From assembly GCA_902778925.1 (NCBI GenBank), contig CACYZN010000014.1:29421-93420 (forward strand): DNA of 64,000 bases, written 5' to 3'. The first letter of the stretch is position 1; the number at the start of each line of letters is the position of its first letter. A model generated the notes under the pieces. The model saw only the letters and a list, made by a program, of their open reading frames with translations. It searched no databases and had not been told where the DNA came from. Below, in pieces: positions 58,976 through 64,000 of this stretch. Source of the stretch: an uncultured Bacteroidota bacterium. GTDB lineage: Bacteria; Bacteroidota; Bacteroidia; Bacteroidales; P3. Position numbers and translations under genes: made by a program.

Positions 58976-59758
58976 ATGCGACTACAAACAACCCGTACTG
59001 CACTGATGCTGACGGCAGTAGTGGTGCTTGTCGGCTGCGGCCACGGACAGGCAGGTCGTGTATTTGCCAAACAGGCCACCGACACAAACATTGAGCTGCC
59101 AGCCTACACCTCCGACGAAGACATTATCGTCCATCTTGGCTACACGGCCTCGTACAACCACACTACGCTGTGTCCCGACTGGGTGGCATGGGAACTGACG
59201 GACGAAGAAGCTCTGGGTCAGAACGATGGCCAGTACAGTTTCAGCCGCGACCCTGACGTACACTTCCCCAAAGCCAGTCGCGAAGACTACAGCAACAGCG
59301 GCTGGGACAAAGGTCACATGGCGCCGAGGGCCGACATGCGGTGGAGCTGCCAAGCTATGGAGGAGAGCTACTACTTCACCAACATCTGCCCACAGGATCA
59401 CGAGATGAACAGCCAGGCGTGGCGCAAGATAGAGGAACTGACACGCCGCCTCGCCCGCAGCCACGGCCGTGTGTGGGTCGTCTGCGGTCCCATCTATGAC
59501 CACGGCAAGCCCCTGACCACCATTGGCCAGGCAGGCGTATGGGTACCAAATGCTTTCTACAAGGCACTGGCCATAAGCACCTCCGACAGCACCTACGCCA
59601 CAGTGGGCTTTCTGGTAGACAACAACCCTCAGAGCTTCTCGCCCCGGCACTATGCCGTCGCGGTCGATAGCGTAGAAGCCATTGTCGGACGCGACCTCTT
59701 CCCCACCCTGCCCGAAGAAGCCGAAAACAGTTTCGAATGGCGCTTATGGAATAGATAA
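58976..59758 (+). CDS. Secreted DNA/RNA non-specific endonuclease (NUC family), probable lipoprotein
   Basis: A 260-residue beta-beta-alpha-metal endonuclease. I start at 58976 (MRLQTTRTALM); the longer frame starts upstream of the -7 box. The signal peptide ends in the lipobox VLVGC at about residue 20. The active-site motif is DKGHMAPRADM (usually DRGH), with the general-base His, and the Mg-binding Asn lies in the N-x-x-P-Q block NICPQDHEMNSQAW. It probably degrades DNA and RNA outside the cytoplasm for nucleotide scavenging or defence. It heads a same-strand run with a small lipoprotein and transketolase. Confidence 0.9.
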   Translation: MRLQTTRTALMLTAVVVLVGCGHGQAGRVFAKQATDTNIELPAYTSDEDIIVHLGYTASYNHTTLCPDWVAWELTDEEALGQNDGQYSFSRDPDVHFPKASREDYSNSGWDKGHMAPRADMRWSCQAMEESYYFTNICPQDHEMNSQAWRKIEELTRRLARSHGRVWVVCGPIYDHGKPLTTIGQAGVWVPNAFYKALAISTSDSTYATVGFLVDNNPQSFSPRHYAVAVDSVEAIVGRDLFPTLPEEAENSFEWRLWNR

Positions 59759-59785
59759 CAATAACAAAAACAAACAAAACATTAT

Positions 59786-60211
59786 ATGAAGACACAGACC
59801 CTATTCATCGTTGCACTGGCCCTCGGCACCCTCGTAGGCTGCCGCCAGCACCAAGAACCTGCAACCGACGCTGCCTCGGGCGCCACCGTCATCGACACCA
59901 CCCTTCCTCAGGCCGAAGTGATCCTCGAGGAAGCCGACCCCGTCGAAGTGACACCGACTCCCATACAACGCAAAGAGAGCAAGAAAGCCGTCCAACAAAC
60001 CTCGGGCAAAGCCGAGACCATCTATGTCGAGACCGAAGGGGCACAGGGGCGCGTGTGGGGCCATGTGACCATGCGGGGCGACCGCGGCACCGGCACCATC
60101 CACGACTGGGACGAAAACACGCTCACCGTCAGCGTCACCCGCCACGGCAACGAGCTCTTCGCCGTCGACCAGAACTCCCGTCAATACGTATTCAAACTGA
60201 AACAAAAATAA
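59786..60211 (+). CDS. Small lipoprotein of unknown function
   Basis: A 141-residue predicted lipoprotein: signal peptide with lipobox GTLVGC, Cys19. A disordered, acidic, Thr/Pro/Glu-rich stretch (~22-85) leads to a compact C-terminal part (~86-141: RVWGHVTMRGDRGTGTIHDW, then NTLTVSVTRHGNELFAVDQN), probably a small beta-domain. I recognise no family. It starts 27 bases after the nuclease gene and ends 12 bases before transketolase, so it is probably cotranscribed. Confidence 0.7.
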   Translation: MKTQTLFIVALALGTLVGCRQHQEPATDAASGATVIDTTLPQAEVILEEADPVEVTPTPIQRKESKKAVQQTSGKAETIYVETEGAQGRVWGHVTMRGDRGTGTIHDWDENTLTVSVTRHGNELFAVDQNSRQYVFKLKQK

Positions 60212-60223
60212 AACACAATAACA

Positions 60224-61072
60224 ATGAAAACAACACAAGAACTCCAGCAGATTGCGACGCAGGTGCGCCGCGACATTCTCCGTATGACCACCAATGCCAA
60301 GAGCGGACACCCGGGCGGCTCGCTTGGCACCGCCGACTGGTTCGTGGCCATGAACTTCAACCTTATGGACTTCGACCCGAAGAACTTCACCATGAGCGGC
60401 GAGGGCGAGGACATGCTCTTCGTGAGCCAAGGCCACATCACGCCGGTCATCTACAGCACCATGGCGCGCCGCGGCTACTTCCCCGTCAGCGAGCTCAACA
60501 CCTTCCGCAAGTTCGGCACCCGCCTGCAGGGCCACCCCAGCACCGAGCACGGCCTGCCGGGCATCCGCATGGCCAGCGGCTCGCTGGGCCAGGGCATGAG
60601 CGTCGGCGTCGGCGCAGCCCTCGGCAAGAAGATGACGGGCGACAAGCACCTCGTTTATACCATGCACGGCGACGGCGAACTCGAGGAAGGCCAGATCTGG
60701 GAGGCCGCCATGTTTGCTGGCGCCAAGCACGTAGACAACCTGATAGCCACCATCGACTATAACAACCAGCAGATTGACGCTACGGTCGATGAAGTCATGA
60801 CCCTCGGCGACCTCAAGGCCAAGTTCGAGAGCTTCCTCTGGAAGGTGGTTGTCATCGAGAACGGCAACGACATGCAGCAGGTGCTCGACGGCATGGCCAA
60901 GGCCAAGCAGATGAGCGGCCAGGGCAGCCCCGTGTGCGTGCTGCTGAAGACCAAGATGGGCTACGGCGTGGACTTCATGCAGGACACCAACAAGTACCAC
61001 GGCTCGGTGCTCTCGGCCGACGACCTGCCCAAGGCCCTCGCCCAGCTGCCCGAGACCCTCGGCGACTTCTAA
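60224..61072 (+). CDS. Transketolase, N-terminal (thiamine-pyrophosphate-binding) subunit
   Basis: A 282-residue protein equal to the first domain of transketolase. It has the early His in KSGHPGGSLGTADW, the GHPSTEHGLPGI and ASGSLGQGMSVGVGAALG motifs, and the TPP/Mg motif GDGELEEGQIWE...IDYNNQQIDAT. Two-subunit transketolases carry the pyrimidine-binding domain in a second protein; its gene begins at 63841, 2.77 kb downstream. Together they move two-carbon ketol units in the pentose phosphate pathway. The leader ends CAATAACAATG, the same as at 63841. Confidence 0.93.
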   Translation: MKTTQELQQIATQVRRDILRMTTNAKSGHPGGSLGTADWFVAMNFNLMDFDPKNFTMSGEGEDMLFVSQGHITPVIYSTMARRGYFPVSELNTFRKFGTRLQGHPSTEHGLPGIRMASGSLGQGMSVGVGAALGKKMTGDKHLVYTMHGDGELEEGQIWEAAMFAGAKHVDNLIATIDYNNQQIDATVDEVMTLGDLKAKFESFLWKVVVIENGNDMQQVLDGMAKAKQMSGQGSPVCVLLKTKMGYGVDFMQDTNKYHGSVLSADDLPKALAQLPETLGDF

Positions 61073-61094
61073 TCCTCCTGCTCGCTTCGCTCGC

Positions 61095-61171
61095 GAAATC
61101 TTGTAAATCTAGTAAATATGTTGCGCCATGTTGCTGCGTCAGCAAATAATTTACAAGATTTACAAGATTTC
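61095..61171. repeat. Inverted repeat (AATCTTGTAAAT) after the transketolase N gene
   Basis: Arms of 23 bases (61095-61117 and 61149-61171) differ at one position; each holds two AATCTTGTAA-like units. The outer flanks are also self-complementary (CGCTTCGCTCGCG on the left, TGCCCGCAGGGCA on the right). It may act as a terminator-like hairpin or be a mobile palindrome; no T-run follows. Confidence 0.7.
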
Positions 61172-61208
61172 TGCCCGCAGGGCAAGGAGCCTAAAGATAT
61201 ACAGAGAT

Positions 61209-62558
61209 ATGCGTAGAGTAATAACATTCGCCGCGCTGTTGCTGCTCGGCATCGCCGTGCAGGCCCAGCAGCCCGAGAAGACCCGCCTGCTGCTCATCAT
61301 GGACTGTTCCAACTCCATGTGGGACCACTGGCAGTCGGGCTCCAAGATCAAGGTGACGCAGCAGGTGCTGCTGTCGTTCCTCGACAGCATCTCGCGCCAG
61401 CACGATGTCGACGTGGCCTTGCGCGTCTTCGGCCACCTCAACAAAGAGCAGTTCGGCACACGCCTCGAGGTGCCCTTCGGCAGCGACAACATCTACCAGC
61501 TGCAGAGCAAGATAAAGACCCTAGTGCCGCAGGGCGGCTGCACGGCGGCGGCGGCGCTGACCGACGCCCTCAGCGACTTCCCCGCCACGGGGTCCTCCAG
61601 AAACTTGATACTTATCATCACCGACGGCATGGATGACTGCGACGCCGAGATATGCGACGTGGCGCGCCAGGTGCAGCTCAGCGGCGTGGTGGTGCAGACT
61701 TTTGTGCTCTGCATCGGTGGCCAGCTCTCGGCCCACGCCTCGTGCGCCGGCAGCGTCTTCCCCGTGGTCAACGAGGAGGAATACTCCAAGACGCTCTACG
61801 ACATCTTCCGCCTCAGCGGCCACAAGGCCAAGGTAGTGCTGAACATGGTGGACGCCACCGGCGACCTCTACGAGACCGAGCACCCCGTGGCCTTCTACGA
61901 CCACCGCACCGGTGTCATCCGCCAGAGCACCATCTACAGCGTGGACAACAAACTGAAGCCCGACACGCTGCTGATGGACCCCCTCGTCACCTACGATATG
62001 GCCGTCTTCACCCACCCGCCCCTGCGGCGCGAGGCCATGCAGTTCAGCATCGACCGCCCGAACAACATCGACATCACCGTCAGCGAGGGCACCCTCAAAG
62101 TGCAGTACACCGGCCAGCGGCCACAGTGGCAGCAGACCGCCGTTGACGTCGTGGTGCGGCGTGCCGGCAGTGGCGAGCGCGTGGCGGCGCAGGAGGTCGG
62201 CGAGACGGGCCAATACCTCGCCGGACGCTATGACGTCGAGGTGCAGACCCTGCCCGTGACAACCCTGCGCGGCGTCGAGGTGCGTGGCAATGCCGCCACC
62301 GAGCTCTCCGTGCCCATGCCCGGCATGCTGGTCCTCAGCAAGCCCAAGGGCATCACCACCGGCGCCATATTTAGATTACGCGATGGCCAGGTGGAATTTG
62401 CCACCGACCTCAACCCCAGCACCGCCGGCGAGAGGTTATTATTGCAGCCCGGCCAATACGAGCTCGTCCTCCACCCCCAGAACGCCACCAAATACGACAA
62501 AGTGCAGACAAAACGCTTCGTCATAGAAAGTTCACAGACAACCAAGATACAGTTTTAA
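61209..62558 (+). CDS. Exported von Willebrand factor A domain protein
   Basis: A 449-residue protein. I start at the ATG at 61209, giving the signal peptide MRRVITFAALLLLGIAVQA; the longer frame runs back through the inverted repeat. The VWA domain occupies ~25-215 with the MIDAS motif DCSNSMW, a Thr in GCTAAAALTDAL, and ITDGMDDCD. The C-terminal half (~220-449) is strand-rich with carboxypeptidase-regulatory-like repeats. It probably binds a protein partner in the periplasm or at the surface via a metal ion. It sits inside the split transketolase locus, 3 bases before the next gene. Confidence 0.82.
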   Translation: MRRVITFAALLLLGIAVQAQQPEKTRLLLIMDCSNSMWDHWQSGSKIKVTQQVLLSFLDSISRQHDVDVALRVFGHLNKEQFGTRLEVPFGSDNIYQLQSKIKTLVPQGGCTAAAALTDALSDFPATGSSRNLILIITDGMDDCDAEICDVARQVQLSGVVVQTFVLCIGGQLSAHASCAGSVFPVVNEEEYSKTLYDIFRLSGHKAKVVLNMVDATGDLYETEHPVAFYDHRTGVIRQSTIYSVDNKLKPDTLLMDPLVTYDMAVFTHPPLRREAMQFSIDRPNNIDITVSEGTLKVQYTGQRPQWQQTAVDVVVRRAGSGERVAAQEVGETGQYLAGRYDVEVQTLPVTTLRGVEVRGNAATELSVPMPGMLVLSKPKGITTGAIFRLRDGQVEFATDLNPSTAGERLLLQPGQYELVLHPQNATKYDKVQTKRFVIESSQTTKIQF

Positions 62559-62561
62559 CTT

Positions 62562-63167
62562 ATGAAAGCAAAAACCATACGCAGAATTATAGGCATCACA
62601 GCATTAGTGCTGTGGGCGGTAGCGATTTCTTCATTATTCTTGGGTGAGGATGTTAGAATGGCATATCACCTTGATGGGTGGGTCTTCGGGATTGCGTTTG
62701 TGCTCACCCCAATCTATGCTGTCATGCTGACTATCCACATTGGCATAGGCAAGCATTGGTTGATAAAGGTTGCGGCATGGATTGGCTGTGCCATCGTTCT
62801 TTATGTCTGTGGGGTGCTGCTTTTCGTCTCGACAATGTTCTCCGACCATAGGGCTTGGAGCAATAAAGACTATGTGGTATACTCAGAGTCCAAAGGGTGG
62901 ATTGACCCTAATGACCTTGTGCTCTATCGGCGTGAGGGGTTTATAGACAGGAAGATGTACCGTTTGCGATGCGAGGGCTGGAGAGATTGCCGCGAGGAAA
63001 TGAAATACACAATGTTTGACACGCTGGACTTGATTAAAGAAGAAATCACTTATACCTTATTTTCCGAGAACGACAGTATTTGCTACGATACCATCTTCTA
63101 TCGCCTGAGTGATGGACATCGGTATAGCCAAGACAAAAATGATTCGCTCATGTCGTTAATCAAGTAA
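62562..63167 (+). CDS. Membrane protein of unknown function
   Basis: A 201-residue protein with three hydrophobic segments (about residues 8-27, 40-58 and 67-91) and a hydrophilic C-terminal part of ~110 residues. I recognise no family. The gene is clearly poorer in G and C than its neighbours and uses codons such as ATT, TTA and GAT far more, which points to a foreign origin. It begins 3 bases after the VWA gene and ends 6 bases before the four-helix-bundle gene, so the three are probably one transcript. Confidence 0.65.
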   Translation: MKAKTIRRIIGITALVLWAVAISSLFLGEDVRMAYHLDGWVFGIAFVLTPIYAVMLTIHIGIGKHWLIKVAAWIGCAIVLYVCGVLLFVSTMFSDHRAWSNKDYVVYSESKGWIDPNDLVLYRREGFIDRKMYRLRCEGWRDCREEMKYTMFDTLDLIKEEITYTLFSENDSICYDTIFYRLSDGHRYSQDKNDSLMSLIK

Positions 63168-63173
63168 CTGACT

Positions 63174-63764
63174 ATGGACAACAAGGACTTTATACGGCAG
63201 GATAACAACTACAGGACGTTGAAGGCGTTCCGCAAGGCGGAGTGCGTCTATGACGTTACCTATTATTTTGCCAATAAGTTCCTGCAGAAGGGCGACCGCA
63301 CCATTGACCAAATGGTGCAGGCGGCGAGAAGTGGCAAACAGAACCTTGCCGAGGGCAACATCGACGGAGTAACCTCCAAAGAAATGGAGCTGAAACTGAC
63401 CAACGTTAATCGAGCATCCCTACACGAATTGCTGCTGGACTATGAGGACTACCTGCGGGTGCGTGGCTTGGAGCAGTGGCCCTACAATGACCCGCGCTGT
63501 GTGCAGACGCGCGAGTTCTGCAAGCGGCACCTCGACTCGTCGGTCTACCGCGAGAAGATAAAAGACCGCTCCGACGAGACCATCGCCAATATTGCCATCA
63601 CGCTGATACACCAGTGCGACGTGCTGATAAAAGGCCTCATCGAGTGGCAGAAGAAGAACTTCCTAGAGAACGGAGGGATAAAAGAGGAGATGTACAGGGC
63701 GAGGAAGGCCTACAGAGATAATAATGGGTTTAATGGGCAATTTGGGCAATTTGGGCAAAGATAA
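63174..63764 (+). CDS. Four-helix-bundle suffix-domain protein (23S rRNA intervening-sequence protein-like)
   Basis: A 196-residue protein. Residues ~12-115 look like the S23/IVP four-helix bundle (LKAFRKAECVYDVTYYFANK, QMVQAARSGKQNLAEGNIDG, with the conserved AARSxxxNLAEG turn), and the rest matches the suffix region of longer members (CDVLIKGLIEWQKKNFLENGG). Relatives are encoded inside 23S rRNA intervening sequences or stand alone; the biochemical role is unknown, perhaps nucleic-acid binding. The final residues (NGFNGQFGQFGQR) are coded by a short iterated repeat that forms one arm of an inverted repeat (63724-63786). Confidence 0.8.
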   Translation: MDNKDFIRQDNNYRTLKAFRKAECVYDVTYYFANKFLQKGDRTIDQMVQAARSGKQNLAEGNIDGVTSKEMELKLTNVNRASLHELLLDYEDYLRVRGLEQWPYNDPRCVQTREFCKRHLDSSVYREKIKDRSDETIANIAITLIHQCDVLIKGLIEWQKKNFLENGGIKEEMYRARKAYRDNNGFNGQFGQFGQR

Positions 63765-63786
63765 TCATACCGCCCATTAAACCCAT
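63724..63786. repeat. Inverted TAATGGGTTT repeat at the end of the four-helix-bundle gene
   Basis: ATGGGTTTAATGGGC (63724-63738) is exactly complemented at 63772-63786. Between them are CAATTTGGG units with a 9-base period. The left arm is coding, the right arm is past the stop. Confidence 0.75.
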
Positions 63787-63840
63787 AAAACCCATTAACC
63801 CCACCAAAAGAAAACAAACAATAAAAACAACAATAACAAT

Positions 63841-64000
63841 GACCCACTACGAAAACAAATCAAGCAAAGAGTTGCGCGCCGGCATGGGCGAAGGCCTTGT
63901 CGAGGCTGGCCGCAAGAACGAGAATGTCGTCGCCTTGAGCGCCGACGTGAAAGGCAGCGTCAAGATGGACGGCTTCGCCAAGGAATTCCCCGAGCGCTTC
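63841..64000 (+). CDS. Transketolase, C-terminal subunit (start only)
   Basis: The frame opens at 63841 with MTHYENKSSKELRAGMGEGL and continues off the right edge, with 53 codons visible. The segment ELRAGMGEGLVEAGRKNENVVALSADVKGSVKMDGF is the start of the pyrimidine-binding domain of transketolase, which supplies the Glu that activates TPP. It completes the subunit coded at 60224-61072. Its leader (AACAATAACAATG) copies that of the N-terminal gene almost exactly, as if both once stood side by side. Confidence 0.9.

Noticed and set aside
63174-63764. The four-helix-bundle protein as the accessory protein of a diversity-generating retroelement
   Set aside because: No reverse transcriptase or template/variable repeat pair was seen in the window, and the suffix-domain type fits stand-alone IVP-like proteins.
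1-64000. tRNA, rRNA, insertion sequence, prophage or integron
   Set aside because: Reading both strands I saw no T-loop-like GTTCGA sequence in a cloverleaf context, no rRNA, and no transposase or integrase; a tRNAscan and an ISfinder search would be needed to exclude them fully.

Overview
The window is a stretch of a bacterial chromosome from the order Bacteroidales (phylum Bacteroidota), most likely an uncultured gut- or host-associated lineage that has a type IX secretion system (T9SS). This rests on TAnnTTTG promoter boxes with TTTG about 19 bases upstream, A-rich leaders without Shine-Dalgarno sites, a PorX regulator, T9SS type A C-terminal sorting domains on two or three secreted proteins, a DUF4295 gene next to rpmG, and a glycine-lipid (glsA/glsB-like) pair. 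The DNA is GC-rich. No T9SS structural gene, tRNA, rRNA, transposase, integrase or CRISPR array was seen, and I do not try to name genus or family.

Layout. 1-710: end of an M3 peptidase gene and a PspC-type membrane protein (+), closed by a large two-way terminator. 918-6169 (-): porX, a GlmM-type hexosamine mutase, a fimbrillin/GLUG-like lipoprotein and a 62-residue peptide in close file. 6244-10887 (-): a 1547-residue T9SS adhesin. 11305-14760 (+): mfd, which carries two in-frame short-repeat insertions. 14822-17209 (-): a PepSY-like secreted protein and purA. 17473-22871 (-): a five-gene run of M20 amidohydrolase, MATE transporter, murB, an unknown protein and a sialidase. 23192-27097 (-): ileS, then DUF4295 and rpmG. 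27536-31673 (+): overlapping glsA, glsB, engB and dacB. 31670-35470 (-): purH, mreB and an M14 carboxypeptidase with a T9SS-like tail, translationally coupled to mreB. 35986-36618 (-): an outer-membrane barrel. 36941-55984 (-): one gene of 19 kb for a 6347-residue T9SS adhesin. 56312-58627 (-): an iron-type alcohol dehydrogenase and a phosphofructokinase. 58976-64000 (+): a secreted nuclease, a small lipoprotein, and a split transketolase whose two halves are separated by a VWA protein, a membrane protein and a four-helix-bundle protein.

How it works together. Much of the window serves the cell envelope: murB, dacB, mreB and the GlmM-type enzyme feed and shape peptidoglycan; glsA/glsB make membrane acyl-amino-acid lipids; porX is the known switch for T9SS genes and here lies beside a T9SS cargo gene. 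Sialidase, M20 hydrolase, M14 carboxypeptidase, nuclease and the two adhesins are the surface or secreted equipment of an organism that lives on host- or diet-derived polymers.

The least ordinary content is a set of short iterated repeats. There are (i) four copies of a ~110-125 bp palindromic element built from TTCTTATGTA-type units, with its centre flipped in two copies; (ii) three copies of an element built from GGTCCGTATC-type units; (iii) heptad (GGTNANA) repeats, one arranged as an inverted repeat inside the mfd reading frame; and (iv) two further inverted repeats bordering the insertion that splits the transketolase genes. I found no mobile-element gene that accounts for them.
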